Source: Magnetococcales bacterium
GTDB taxonomy: Bacteria; Pseudomonadota; Magnetococcia; Magnetococcales; Magnetaquicoccaceae
Length of the DNA: 64,000 nucleotides
Assembly: GCA_015231755.1 (NCBI GenBank)
Contig: JADGAZ010000017.1
Span: forward strand, 48,891-112,890
Reading direction: 5' to 3'
In this document: piece after piece, positions 54,789 through 64,000 of the stretch
How positions within the stretch are numbered: the stretch's first letter is position 1
How the letters are laid out: the number at the start of each line of letters is the position of its first letter
Translations under genes and position numbers: made by a program
The notes under the pieces: generated by a model
Databases searched by the model: none
Told to the model about the DNA's origin: nothing
Seen by the model: only the letters and a program-made list of their open reading frames with translations

Positions 54789-56257
54789 TGGATCATCGGA
54801 AGCGTGTGGCCCGGGCATGGCTGGGTGGGGCGATCGTGTCGCTGGCAGTCTGGGTGTCCGGGGTGGAAACCGTCTGGGCCTTTCATCCGGATGACGTGGA
54901 TCGGCGGCGCTATGTGCTCAAAAACCGCAAGGAAGAGGTGATCGGTGGCAACTATTATCGCCATCGGGTCACCCCCAACGATACCATGATCATCTTGGCC
55001 AGAGACAACCATCTGGGTTTCAACGAGATCATGCTGGCCAATCCGGATCAGGATCCCTGGAGTCCACGGGTGGGCAGCAAGATTCGTCTGGATTTTCGCA
55101 AGGTATTGCCTGGACTCAACAATCCGGCCCGGATCGTGGTCAATCTGCCGGAGATGCGGGTGTATCATTTTCGTGGCGACCGGGTCGAAACCTATCCCAT
55201 CGGTGTGGGACAGGAGGGGATGATGACCCCGCGGGTGCGCACGGCGGTCACGGGCAAGATGGCCGATCCCATCTGGCGTCCCCCGGCGTCGATCCGCAAG
55301 GAGGATCCCAATCTGCCCGAGGCCATCTATCCCGGCCCCCGCAATCCCCTGGGCACCCATGCCATCTATTTGAGTTTGCCCGCCTACCTGATGCATGGCA
55401 CCAACCGTCCCCTGGGGGTCGGTCGCCGGGTGAGTCACGGGTGCATTCGTTTGTATCCGGAAGATATTGTGGCCTTTTTCCCCAATGTCAACACGGGTGA
55501 CACCGTGGCCATCGTCAACGAACCCGCCAAGGCGGGCTGGCGTGACGGGGAGTTGTATCTGGAGGTCTATCCGATTCTCGCGGACCTCAAGCACGAAGGC
55601 AACGAACGGGAGTGGGTCACCAAGGCCATCAAACAGGCTTTGGCCCGGCGGCCCGATTTGCAGGTAACGGTGGATTGGCGTCTGGCCGAACGTATGGCCG
55701 ACAACGCGGATGGTCAGTCCCGCCGGGTGGGGGTGGCGACCAATGCCCCTGTCAGCGCCGAGGCGCGGGAGGCCTATATGACGGTTCCCGAAATTCCCGA
55801 GGAGCAGACCATTCCGCCAGGGGGATTGCGTCTGCCCAATCTGGAGCAACTGGACCGGGAAGATGGCAATCCCGCCGCCATTCGCATCGATCAGCCCGTG
55901 CCAGCGGTGCCGTATCGGTCCCCGGTTCCCCAGTCCGCAGAACCGAAAACGTTGTCTCCGGCCAAGCCTTCATTCGGTGCTCCGATACCCGCTCCCGCGG
56001 CTCCCGGTTCCTCTCCGCCGTTTCCGCCGGAGCCGGATCCGGAAGTCGGGGGCGGTGGCGCTGGTGCCGGTGGTGGCGAGCCGATGCCGCCGTTGTCTCC
56101 GGAACCGACCATGGACAACGAACCGGATCCGTTGCCGATGAGCGAACCGGAACCCGCCCCCATGCCGGAGCCGCCGCCCACGTCGTGGCCCCCGGAACTG
56201 CCGCCGGAATTGCCTCCGGGGGTGGAGCCGCGCCTGCCGGGCGATGGCACGCTCTGA
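54788..56257 (+). CDS. L,D-transpeptidase (YkuD/ErfK) with LysM-like region and Pro/Glu-rich tail
   Basis: 489 residues. A signal peptide (to about residue 35, ending ETVWAFHP) leads to a LysM-like segment, HRVTPNDTMIILARDNHLG. The catalytic YkuD domain has nucleophile Cys219 and His217 in VSHGCIRLYPED, with the upstream His in LMHGTNRP. These enzymes form 3-3 cross-links in peptidoglycan or attach lipoproteins to it. The last 130 residues are low complexity, rich in Pro, Glu and Gly, and could span the cell wall. It is translationally coupled to the CinA-like gene. Confidence 0.93.
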   Translation: MDHRKRVARAWLGGAIVSLAVWVSGVETVWAFHPDDVDRRRYVLKNRKEEVIGGNYYRHRVTPNDTMIILARDNHLGFNEIMLANPDQDPWSPRVGSKIRLDFRKVLPGLNNPARIVVNLPEMRVYHFRGDRVETYPIGVGQEGMMTPRVRTAVTGKMADPIWRPPASIRKEDPNLPEAIYPGPRNPLGTHAIYLSLPAYLMHGTNRPLGVGRRVSHGCIRLYPEDIVAFFPNVNTGDTVAIVNEPAKAGWRDGELYLEVYPILADLKHEGNEREWVTKAIKQALARRPDLQVTVDWRLAERMADNADGQSRRVGVATNAPVSAEAREAYMTVPEIPEEQTIPPGGLRLPNLEQLDREDGNPAAIRIDQPVPAVPYRSPVPQSAEPKTLSPAKPSFGAPIPAPAAPGSSPPFPPEPDPEVGGGGAGAGGGEPMPPLSPEPTMDNEPDPLPMSEPEPAPMPEPPPTSWPPELPPELPPGVEPRLPGDGTL

Positions 56258-56296
56258 TGGAGCGTTGGCTCCATCCCGGCTGCCCAGGGAGGCCGG

Positions 56297-58750
56297 ATGG
56301 TCAGGCATCTGCGTTTTAAGAGCAAGATCACTTTCTTTTTTCTGCTGATCCTGGCGGCATTCGTGGTGAATGCCGTCCAGGCCGTTTTGCACTACCAGAC
56401 CAACACCTCCTCTTGGAAACGGGATCATCTGACCCGTCAAACCAGTATCCTGATCCACGAAATCACACAGAACGCCGATTATGTCCATCGGGAGGTGGAA
56501 TATTTTCTGCGCACCAAGGATCCCAAGTCCGGGGAACGGGTGGTGACCTTGTTGCAGGAGATGTTTCCCCGCTTGCAGGAGCTGGATGGGTTGCGCGTCA
56601 TGCCGGACGATCACAGTTCGGAGTCTGTGCAGGAACGGATTCGGGTGCAGTTGGAACTGTTTCGGCGCATTCAGGCCAAGCTGCTTGAAATCGGTTTGAA
56701 TGAGGAGTCCGGGGAACACGGTCGCATCCGCGCCCGGATCCATCGGATCGAAGAGCTTTTGCAAGACGAAAATGCTTTTGAGCTGCTTGCTTCCATGTTG
56801 CAACTGCGGCGTCATGAAAAGGATTTCATGGAACGCAAGCAGATTGTCTATCTGGAAAGGTTCAATGCTGAGGTGGCGCGGTTCGGGGAACTGCTGTACC
56901 GCTGCCGGCTGCAACCGGCGGAGCGCAAGGAGATTCAAGAGTCGTTTCTTCCCTATAAGCATGGATTTTACACCATTGCCAGCGAATCCCTGGTGGTCAG
57001 TCAGTGGATCGAGCAATACCGGCTTCAGGTGCAAGAGACCGAACGGGGGATGCAGGATCTGTTGGCCGCGCTGGAGCAGGTCTATAAAATGCACGATGTG
57101 GCGCAAAGCGCTTTGCTGTTTGACCAGTTTTTGCGTTCGCAGATCACATTTTTCTTGATTCTGTTGGGCATCGGTCTGTTGCTGGTCTGGTTTCAGTATG
57201 ACCTGTTGCACGCGGTCAACGCCTTGAGCGCCACGGCCCGTCGGGTGGCCGAGGGGGGGGATTATCGGATTGATGTGTGGCGTCGGGACGAGGTGGGGGA
57301 GTTGGCCCGTTCCCTCCAGATCATGCAGGAGAGTTTGACCTCCCGTCATCGCGACCTGGAAGAGACGGTCAAGGAACTCAAGGAAAGTGAACAGGAAAAT
57401 GCCCGGGCCTTGGATCGGCGTTCCGCCATTTCCACCATTTTGCAACAGTCGTTGTTGTCGCTGACCCTGGAGGAGATTCTGGACAAGGCGTTGCAGGTGG
57501 TTTTGGAGATCCCCTGGCTGGGTGTGGAGAAACGGGGGGCGATTTTTCTGTTCAACGATGTCACCGGACGATTGGACCTGACGGTACACCGTGCCCTTTC
57601 TTCAGAGTTGTTGGATTTGTGTCGTTCGATTCCCTTGGGATACTGTCTGTGCGGTCGGGCCGGGGCGGAGCGGGAGGTGGTGATGAGTCACAACCTGGAT
57701 GGCAGGCATGACATCCGTTTCGAGGGCATGACGTCCCATGGTCACTACTGCGTGCCGATTCTGTCGGATCAGCATCTGTTGGGGGTGTTGAATGTCTATC
57801 TGGCCACCGGACACGTTTATGACGATGACGAGATCGTCTTTTTGCGCAACATCGCCAACACCCTGGCGGGTCTGATTTCCCGGCGGCGGGCGGAACAGGA
57901 ACTCACCCGTCTGTTGGCCACGCTGGATGCCAAGGTGCTGGAACGCACCCAACGGCTCAACGAAAAGATCCGGGAGTTGGAAAATACCCGCCATGAGTTG
58001 ATCGCCCAGGAGAAACTGGCCTCGTTGGGGCGTCTGGTGGCGGGAATCGCCCACGAGGTGAATACTCCCATCGGTGTGGCCTATTCCGCCGCCACCCAGT
58101 TGCTGGAGGAGTCCCGTTCCATCGCGGCGATGATGGCGCAAGACGCGGTGGATGTGGATGCCTTGATGACCGGCATCGGCATCGTGGAGGAGGCGTCGGT
58201 GTTGGTATCCCGCAATCTTCAGCGGGCCGCCGAGTTGATCCAGAGCTTCAAGCGCGCTTCCATCGATCAATCCTCGGAGGCGGTGCGGGAGTACCGGGTG
58301 GGCGATGTGGCCCGGGATGTGTTGATCAGTCTGCGCAACGCCTTCAAGAAGACCCAGATCGATATCGGTCTGGAGTGCCCGGAAACGTTGCGGGTGATGG
58401 GCATTCCCGGTTATCTCAACCAGATCCTGACCAATCTGCTGCTCAACAGCCTGACCCACGGTTTCGAGGCGGGAGAACGTGCCGGGCGGATCGATCTGCG
58501 TTTTGTGGTGCAGGGGCGCACGTTGGAATTCACCTATACCGATACCGGTGTGGGCATGTCGGAAGAGGCCAGGAGTCGGGCGTTCGAGCCGTTTTTCACC
58601 ACCAATCGGGGAGCGGGGGGGAGCGGTCTGGGTTTGTATATTTGTTATAATCTGATCACCACCAAGCTCCGGGGCACCATTGGGTTGGTGAGCGAGTCGG
58701 GGGAGGGGGTGCGTTTCGAGTGTCGCTGGCCCATCGAGATCCGGGGATGA
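56297..58750 (+). CDS. Sensor histidine kinase, HAMP-GAF-HATPase
   Basis: 817 residues. Membrane segments lie near 10-30 and 280-302 and flank a helical periplasmic sensor without the NIT signature. A HAMP, a GAF (about 375-530) with Cys450, Cys452 and the H481-C485 motif, then a kinase core with phosphoacceptor His586 in GIAHEVNTP and an ATP site (DTGVGMS, GSGLGLY) follow. GAF and kinase parts are close to those of the kinase at 0-3.8 kb, so the two are paralogues with exchanged sensors. It is followed by a REC/HD-GYP regulator, its likely target. Confidence 0.93.
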   Translation: MVRHLRFKSKITFFFLLILAAFVVNAVQAVLHYQTNTSSWKRDHLTRQTSILIHEITQNADYVHREVEYFLRTKDPKSGERVVTLLQEMFPRLQELDGLRVMPDDHSSESVQERIRVQLELFRRIQAKLLEIGLNEESGEHGRIRARIHRIEELLQDENAFELLASMLQLRRHEKDFMERKQIVYLERFNAEVARFGELLYRCRLQPAERKEIQESFLPYKHGFYTIASESLVVSQWIEQYRLQVQETERGMQDLLAALEQVYKMHDVAQSALLFDQFLRSQITFFLILLGIGLLLVWFQYDLLHAVNALSATARRVAEGGDYRIDVWRRDEVGELARSLQIMQESLTSRHRDLEETVKELKESEQENARALDRRSAISTILQQSLLSLTLEEILDKALQVVLEIPWLGVEKRGAIFLFNDVTGRLDLTVHRALSSELLDLCRSIPLGYCLCGRAGAEREVVMSHNLDGRHDIRFEGMTSHGHYCVPILSDQHLLGVLNVYLATGHVYDDDEIVFLRNIANTLAGLISRRRAEQELTRLLATLDAKVLERTQRLNEKIRELENTRHELIAQEKLASLGRLVAGIAHEVNTPIGVAYSAATQLLEESRSIAAMMAQDAVDVDALMTGIGIVEEASVLVSRNLQRAAELIQSFKRASIDQSSEAVREYRVGDVARDVLISLRNAFKKTQIDIGLECPETLRVMGIPGYLNQILTNLLLNSLTHGFEAGERAGRIDLRFVVQGRTLEFTYTDTGVGMSEEARSRAFEPFFTTNRGAGGSGLGLYICYNLITTKLRGTIGLVSESGEGVRFECRWPIEIRG

Positions 58751-58859
58751 GAAGAGGCATCGGCGGAAGGGTATGGGGTGTTTGATCTTGATATGAGTCA
58801 ATTTTTATGTCGGCGTCATGCGGCATGCATTTTATTCTATTGTCGATTGAAAATTGAAA

Positions 58860-58888
58860 TTGACGGCATTGGCGCTATTTGTTAGGCT
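58860..58888 (+). promoter_or_regulatory. Candidate promoter of the second HD-GYP regulator
   Basis: TTGACG at 58860-58865 and TAGGCT at 58883-58888 are 17 bases apart in the AT-rich 182-base gap. A start near 58895 would give a 38-base leader. Confidence 0.35.
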
Positions 58889-58932
58889 TTCCGTTACAGA
58901 ATGTGACTTTTTCTCTGTCCATCGGTGACGCC

Positions 58933-60420
58933 ATGAACGCCGAAAAGCGAATCCTGCAACTCAAGGGCAAGACCACAACCGTCCCCACGGAGGGGTCGGG
59001 TCCGCCCCCCTGGCTGGTGCTGGTGGTGGATGACGATCCGGATGTGATCGCGATCACCCGATTGAATTTGCGAAATTTTTCTTTTGGTGGTCGTCCTCTT
59101 TCTCTGATCTCCGCCTCTTCCGCCATCCAGGCCCAGGAGATTCTCCAGACCACCCCGGGATTTGCCCTGGGACTGATCGATGTGGTGATGGAGCAAGATG
59201 ACGCGGGCTTGCAACTGGTGCGTTTCATCCGCGAAACCCTGGGAGACCAGCGGATCCGTTTGGTGATCCGGACCGGTCAGCCGGGACTGGCGCCGGAACG
59301 CTACGTGATCGATCACTTTGATATCGATGATTATAAAGAAAAAAGCGAACTATCTGCCCAGAAGCTTTATACCACCGTGCGCTCCGCCCTGAAGTCCTAT
59401 CGGGATTTGACCACCATCGATCTGGCCCGTCATGGATTGGAGACCATTCTGGGGGCCGCTCCGCAGATGTATCTTCATCCGTTGGACTCCTTCGAGGCGT
59501 TTTATTCCGGGGTGTTTACCCAGATTCTGGGCCTGTGTCATCTGGGGGCCCACAGTTCGGTGCGCATTGCCAACGGCTTTTTGGCCATGTTCAACAAAAA
59601 CGAACTCACCATCAAGGCCGCGGTGGGCCACGCCCGTCTGGAAAAAACCACCCCCCCGGTGCAAGAAAACATCTCCGCCGAAGAGACGCTCATCCCGTTG
59701 CGGATTCGGGATGAGGATATCGGCATGCTCTATCTGGAACATGGTCAGGCTCTGGATCCTTTGGCGGTGCATCTGTTGCGGATTTTTACCGGTCAGGTGT
59801 GTGTGGCGTTGCAGTCGTTGCGGGTGCAACTGGAGTTGCGTGCGGCCCACGCCTCGGCCATCCAGATGCTCTCCGAGGCGGCGGAAGCCAAGGATATCCA
59901 TACCGGGGAACACATCCAACGCATCGTCACTCTGACCCGCCAGCTCTCCTTGGCCATGGGGCTGTCATCCGAAATCGCGGAGTTATACGCCGAGGCCAGT
60001 CAACTGCACGACATCGGCAAGATCGGCATTCCGGACCGGATTCTCAACAAACCCGGTCCCCTGGACAAAGTCGAGTTCACCGAGATCGCCGCCCATCCCA
60101 CCATCGGCGGCATGATCATCAAGGATGAAAAGAATTTTCGTCTGGCCCGTCAGATCGCCATGTATCACCACGAGAAATGGGATGGCAACGGCTATCCCGA
60201 AGGGTTGCGTGGCGAGGCGATTCCCCTGGCGGCCCGGATTGTCTCGGTGGTGGATGTGTTCGATGCTTTGGTCCATTGTCGCCCCTACAAGCGTTCCTGG
60301 AGTGTGGCGGATGCGGTGGCGGAGATCCGTCGTTTGTCGGGCACCAGCTTTGATCCGACGGTGGTGGAAGCCTTTGGTCGGCTTTACGAAGCCGGGATGT
60401 TTGACCATTTGGCCCAATAG
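58933..60420 (+). CDS. Response regulator REC-DUF3369-HD-GYP
   Basis: 495 residues from the ATG at 58933; upstream in-frame starts add residues without similarity. It has a receiver domain with Asp83, a DUF3369 domain, and an HD-GYP domain with His359-Asp360 (HDIGKIGIPD) and Gly-Tyr-Pro at 420-422. It is predicted to hydrolyse cyclic di-GMP. It is a close paralogue of the regulator at 3.8 kb along its whole length. The gap from the kinase is larger (182 bases) and may hold its own promoter. Its last 37 bases overlap hemD on the other strand. Confidence 0.92.
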   Translation: MNAEKRILQLKGKTTTVPTEGSGPPPWLVLVVDDDPDVIAITRLNLRNFSFGGRPLSLISASSAIQAQEILQTTPGFALGLIDVVMEQDDAGLQLVRFIRETLGDQRIRLVIRTGQPGLAPERYVIDHFDIDDYKEKSELSAQKLYTTVRSALKSYRDLTTIDLARHGLETILGAAPQMYLHPLDSFEAFYSGVFTQILGLCHLGAHSSVRIANGFLAMFNKNELTIKAAVGHARLEKTTPPVQENISAEETLIPLRIRDEDIGMLYLEHGQALDPLAVHLLRIFTGQVCVALQSLRVQLELRAAHASAIQMLSEAAEAKDIHTGEHIQRIVTLTRQLSLAMGLSSEIAELYAEASQLHDIGKIGIPDRILNKPGPLDKVEFTEIAAHPTIGGMIIKDEKNFRLARQIAMYHHEKWDGNGYPEGLRGEAIPLAARIVSVVDVFDALVHCRPYKRSWSVADAVAEIRRLSGTSFDPTVVEAFGRLYEAGMFDHLAQ

Positions 60421-61151
60421 TCGGTCAAGGCCCGAATCATACCCTCTCCATCGTTGCCGGTGGCGGTCAGATCCACCCGTACCCCCCGGCTCGACAACGC
60501 CTGGGCGGTGAGGGGACTCAAGGCGGCGATCAGCGCCTTTTCCGGCAGACTCGCTGGACCTTCCGGCAGCAGATCCAGAAACAGATCCACCGTGCGGGGA
60601 CTGAAAAAAGGCAGGGCATCCACCTCCGGCAGACGCTGAAGGATTCCTTCCGGGAGTCGCGTTACCGGCACGCTGCGGTAGACTGTGATGGTCTCGACCT
60701 GTCTGCCGGCTTGTATCAGCACCCGGATGAGTTCTTCCCGTCCATCCTCGGCCCGGGGAAACAAAAATGACCGGGCGTCGGGAAACCGTTCCAGCACGGT
60801 TTTTCCCAGCGTCTCCCCCCCCATGGGCCGATCCGGCACCTGCACTGTCCACCCCTGATCTTCCAGCAGGCGCGCGGTTTTGTTGCCCACGGCAAACAGG
60901 GGCGGTGGCCTGACGCCTTCCGGCACCGCGGCGGCAAAGGTCCTGGCTCCGTTGGCGCTGGTGAGCAGCACGGCGTCGAATCGGTTCAACGCGGCCATGG
61001 CCTGCTGAAAAGGGACGGGATCTTCTGTCGGTTGGATGGTCATCACCGGCGCCAGCAGTGGCACGCCACCGTGACGGAGGATCAAATGGGCGCTTTCGCT
61101 GGCCCCCGGTTCCGGACGGGTGACGAGGATGACGCGATTGGCCAGATTCAT
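60384..61151 (-). CDS. hemD: Uroporphyrinogen-III synthase
   Basis: 255 residues with the two-domain HemD pattern: VILVTRPEPGASESAHL at the N-terminus, AVLLTSANGARTFAAAV, GRQVETITVYRSVPV, ALPFFSPRTVDLFLDLL and AALSPLTAQALSSRGVRV. It closes and inverts ring D of hydroxymethylbilane in haem synthesis. It stands alone, without hemC next to it. Its 3' end overlaps the end of the convergent HD-GYP gene by 37 bases, and it is divergent from the hybrid kinase. Confidence 0.93.
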   Translation of the reverse strand: MNLANRVILVTRPEPGASESAHLILRHGGVPLLAPVMTIQPTEDPVPFQQAMAALNRFDAVLLTSANGARTFAAAVPEGVRPPPLFAVGNKTARLLEDQGWTVQVPDRPMGGETLGKTVLERFPDARSFLFPRAEDGREELIRVLIQAGRQVETITVYRSVPVTRLPEGILQRLPEVDALPFFSPRTVDLFLDLLPEGPASLPEKALIAALSPLTAQALSSRGVRVDLTATGNDGEGMIRALTDYWAKWSNIPAS

Positions 61152-61383
61152 GGCGGAAGCCTTGGAGAGTCGGGTGGATGAGGGAGAATTGCATCTTGGC
61201 GGATTGGGGTGATTTTTTCAAGATGATGAGCGTTTGTTCGTTGATGTTGCGGCGTTTTACACTTGACCTAGGGCGTGCGGCGTTTCATGGTGATGGGTGC
61301 CGCCGTATCTTTTGCATGGCGGGGATTGGGGAGTGGCATCCCGGGATTTTTTCCGGTTTCGGCTCAACTTGAATGTCATTGGC

Positions 61384-64000
61384 ATGAGTGGAAAACGCCC
61401 TTTGAAGAGATACTGGTTGGCAATCCAGACCCATGGAATACTGCCTTTCTTTTTGTGGACGCTGCTGCTTTTTGGTCTTTGGGTATGGAATCTTCACACC
61501 ATCAACGGCATGGTCTCTTACCCTCTGGGGAGTCCGAACGGTTCCGCGTCTTCTGGGGGGGGCGGGGTTGCGGCGGTGGCGGCGTGGGAATTCAAGACCG
61601 GAGTGGTGCATCTTCTGGTCTGGATGGTGGGTGTCGGTGTGCTGTACCTGTTCAAGGGGCGGCGCGACAAAGCCCAAAAGGCCACGCAGGAGCGTTACGA
61701 GACCGTGGTTGCGGAAAAGGATGTGGTCAAGGCCAACAACCGGAAACAGTACTCCCTGCTCAAACAATTGCTGGATCAGACCAAACAGCTCTCCCAGCAC
61801 AACGCCTATCTGGAGCAGCAGGGGAAGATTCGCGCCATCATCAACCGGTTGTTGATGGATTCCCTGGACTCCTTGTCGCTGAAGGAACATCTCGACGAGG
61901 CCATTTTTCTCATCACCTCCATTCCCTGGCTGGGATGTCAGATCCGGGGGGCGATTTTTTTGTGGGATGAAGGGCGGCAGGAGCTGTATCTGGCGGCTCA
62001 ACGCGGTCAGCCGGAACCGCTTCTGGAGCGTTGTGCCCGGGTTCCTTTGGGGTATTGTCTGTGCGGCAAGGCGGCCCAGACCCGCATGCCGGTCTACTCT
62101 CCCCATCTGGATGCGGGACACGAGATCACCTATTATGGCATTACCGATCATGGGGATTATTGTTTGCCGATTCTGGGGGGGGAGCGGCTGATCGGCGTGC
62201 TCAATCTGCGGGTGGACGCCGGATATCATTTTACCGACGATGACAAGCTGCTGTTGCAACCCATCGTCAACACTCTGGCGGGACTGATCATCCGCTGTCA
62301 GCAGGAAGAGGAACTGGCCCAGGCCAAAAAGAACGCCGAACTGGCCACCCAGGCCAAAAGCGCCTTTCTGGCCAACATGAGCCATGAAATCCGTACCCCC
62401 ATGAATGCCATCATCGGTTTGAGCCATTTGTGTCTTCAGACCGAATTGACCGGCAAGCAACAAGATTATCTGTTCAAGGTTCACAATGCCGCCAACTCCC
62501 TGTTGCGCTTGATCAATGACATTCTCGATTTTTCCAAGATCGAGGCGGGCAAGCTGGAGATGGAGCGGGTGGAGTTCGCCCTGGAGGATGTGCTCAACGG
62601 GGTGGTGGCCATGATCACGGTGAAAACCATGGAAAGTGATCTGGAATTGTTGCTGGATGGGGATCTGAAGGCTCCCTCCCATGTGATGGGGGATCCGTTA
62701 CGGCTGGGGCAGATTCTGACCAATCTGGCCAACAATGCGGTCAAGTTCACCGAAACCGGGGAGGTGGCCATTGCCACCCGGGTGGTCGCAGAGACCGCAA
62801 CCGAGGTGACCATCGCGTTTTCGGTACGGGATACGGGCATCGGCATGACTCCGGAACAGATGGAAAAGCTGTTCAAGGAGTTCAGTCAGGCGGATACCTC
62901 CACCACCCGCAAGCATGGGGGCACCGGGTTGGGATTGGCCATTTCCCGGCGTCTGGTGGAGATGATGCAGGGTGAAATCCGGGTGGAAAGCACCCTGGGC
63001 GTGGGCAGTCGGTTTGTGTGTACGGTACCGTTCGGCAAGTCGGAACGGGTCGCGGAACCGGTCTTGCCATTGATCGGAGAGTTGGCGGGATTGCGGGTGC
63101 TGGTGGTGGATGACAACGCGGGCGCTCTTGAGATCATGTGCGCCTGTCTGGAATCCTTGGCGTTCCGGGTCACCGGGGTGGACAGTGGCGCTTTGGCCTT
63201 GGAAATCCTGATCCGGGCGGAGCAGGCCGGAGAGCCTTTCGGGCTGGTCATGATGGATATGACCCTGCCGGAGCCGGATGGCATGGAGGTGGCCCGACGG
63301 ATTCGGCAGGAGGATCAAATTCAGGTGGTGCCACGGGTGATCCTGGTCACCTCCCACGGGTGTGAGCAACATTTTCTGCGCACCGAGGAGAATGTGACCC
63401 TGGATGGTTTTTTGGTCAAGCCGGTCAACCGGTCTGCGTTGATCGATTCCATTTTGCGTGCGTTTGGCCATGCTCCGGATTCGGGGCGGGATCTGTTGAA
63501 TCAGGCGGATCATCAGGTGATGCAACAGGTGGTCGGCGCGCATCTGCTGTTGGCCGAGGACAACGAGATCAACCAGCAGGTGGCCCGGGAACTGTTGGCC
63601 CAGGTGGGGGTGACTCTGACCGTGGTGGAGAATGGTCAACAGGCGGTGGAACGGGTGGCCCAGGCCCATTTCGACGGCATTCTGATGGATTTGCACATGC
63701 CGGTGATGGATGGTCTGGACGCCACCCGGGCGATTCGTCGTCAGGGGGGGTGGGGGGAGGAAATTCCCATCATCGCCATGACCGCCAATGCCATGGTGCA
63801 GGATCGGGATGCCTGTCTGGCGGCGGGCATGAACGACTATATCGCCAAACCGGTGGAGCCCAGAATCCTGTATGCCCAGGTGGCCCGCTGGATCCATCCC
63901 GATCCGGCCCGGCGGGCCGCAGGAGCGGTCGATGCCGCGTTGATTGTGTCTGTTGGCGCGGACCCATCGGATTTACCGGAGTTGCCGGGTCTGGATACCG
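61384..64000 (+). CDS. Hybrid sensor histidine kinase, GAF-HisKA-HATPase-REC-REC (partial, runs off the edge)
   Basis: 872 codons are open from the ATG at 61384 to the right edge with no stop. Two membrane segments (about 18-38 and 77-95) precede a coiled coil. A GAF domain (about 145-310) has Cys225, Cys227 and H256-C260. The HisKA has phosphoacceptor His334 in [11 protein letters not shown], and the HATPase has GTGLGLAI. Two receivers have Asp625 ([13 protein letters not shown]) and Asp769 ([13 protein letters not shown]). An Hpt domain may follow outside the window. A TTG four codons upstream of the ATG cannot be excluded as start. The GAF is of the same type as in the kinases at 0-3.8 and 56.3-58.8 kb. 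Confidence 0.92.
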   Translation, partial: MSGKRPLKRYWLAIQTHGILPFFLWTLLLFGLWVWNLHTINGMVSYPLGSPNGSASSGGGGVAAVAAWEFKTGVVHLLVWMVGVGVLYLFKGRRDKAQKATQERYETVVAEKDVVKANNRKQYSLLKQLLDQTKQLSQHNAYLEQQGKIRAIINRLLMDSLDSLSLKEHLDEAIFLITSIPWLGCQIRGAIFLWDEGRQELYLAAQRGQPEPLLERCARVPLGYCLCGKAAQTRMPVYSPHLDAGHEITYYGITDHGDYCLPILGGERLIGVLNLRVDAGYHFTDDDKLLLQPIVNTLAGLIIRCQQEEELAQAKKNAELATQAKSAFLANMSHEIRTPMNAIIGLSHLCLQTELTGKQQDYLFKVHNAANSLLRLINDILDFSKIEAGKLEMERVEFALEDVLNGVVAMITVKTMESDLELLLDGDLKAPSHVMGDPLRLGQILTNLANNAVKFTETGEVAIATRVVAETATEVTIAFSVRDTGIGMTPEQMEKLFKEFSQADTSTTRKHGGTGLGLAISRRLVEMMQGEIRVESTLGVGSRFVCTVPFGKSERVAEPVLPLIGELAGLRVLVVDDNAGALEIMCACLESLAFRVTGVDSGALALEILIRAEQAGEPFGLVMMDMTLPEPDGMEVARRIRQEDQIQVVPRVILVTSHGCEQHFLRTEENVTLDGFLVKPVNRSALIDSILRAFGHAPDSGRDLLNQADHQVMQQVVGAHLLLAEDNEINQQVARELLAQVGVTLTVVENGQQAVERVAQAHFDGILMDLHMPVMDGLDATRAIRRQGGWGEEIPIIAMTANAMVQDRDACLAAGMNDYIAKPVEPRILYAQVARWIHPDPARRAAGAVDAALIVSVGADPSDLPELPGLDT

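Noticed and set aside
61178-61372. A 64-codon plus-strand frame between hemD and the hybrid kinase
   Set aside because: No ribosome site, no recognisable features, and it overlaps likely control sequences. Coding potential is unsupported.

Overview
The window reads as one contiguous piece of chromosome from a GC-rich, Gram-negative proteobacterium. The evidence is a complete 14-gene proton-pumping complex I operon with separate nuoC and nuoD, a FabI-type enoyl-ACP reductase, PgpA, an L,D-transpeptidase, branched-chain amino acid ABC transport genes and many large sensor kinases. The gene mix and style would fit a Magnetococcales-like or alphaproteobacterial lineage, but that placement is an inference from general familiarity and no sequence search was run. 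There is no rRNA, CRISPR array or complete insertion sequence. No stretch over 300 bases lacks a gene.

Layout. 0-5.4 kb: a nitrate-sensor-type histidine kinase and a REC-DUF3369-HD-GYP response regulator. 5.5-8.9 kb: tRNA-Phe, a radical SAM/SPASM protein, and a divergent glycosyltransferase plus polysaccharide deacetylase pair. 9.1-23.5 kb: nuoABCDEFGHIJKLMN behind a recognisable sigma-70 promoter and ended by a strong terminator. A MidA/NDUFAF7-type methyltransferase follows, then fabI and aroC. 26.8-33.9 kb: two FHA-domain genes, a large AMP-ligase/SGNH-hydrolase/ACP fusion, and a convergent, tightly overlapping operon of radical SAM protein, family 2 glycosyltransferase and carbamoyltransferase. 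This looks like a small biosynthetic or surface-modification locus. 33.9-37.1 kb: tRNA-Gly(CCC), a small membrane protein with a shikimate kinase, a LysR regulator, and two related small secreted proteins with Ala/Pro-rich tails.

37.1-46.8 kb: eleven minus-strand genes forming a phage-type head and tail cluster of Mu-like order (protease/scaffold, DUF2190, major capsid, gp35-, gp36- and gp37-like, then several tail or baseplate-like proteins). No terminase, portal, tape measure, sheath, lysis or integrase gene is present in the window. 47.0-52.6 kb: a YbjN-like gene and a complete livJHMGF operon. 52.6-53.2 kb: a brnTA toxin-antitoxin locus whose toxin gene is broken. 53.2-56.3 kb: pgpA, a CinA-like gene and an L,D-transpeptidase chained by overlapping stop and start codons. 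56.3-64 kb: a second histidine kinase/HD-GYP regulator pair paralogous to the first, convergent hemD, and a hybrid kinase that runs off the right edge.

How it fits together. Housekeeping blocks (respiration, fatty acid and chorismate synthesis, amino acid uptake, envelope maintenance) alternate with accessory blocks (surface-modification genes, phage module, broken toxin-antitoxin locus). Three sensor kinases share one unusual GAF domain with a conserved CLCG...HGxYC signature. Two of them sit directly upstream of c-di-GMP phosphodiesterase-type regulators. This suggests a common signal controlling c-di-GMP-dependent behaviour.
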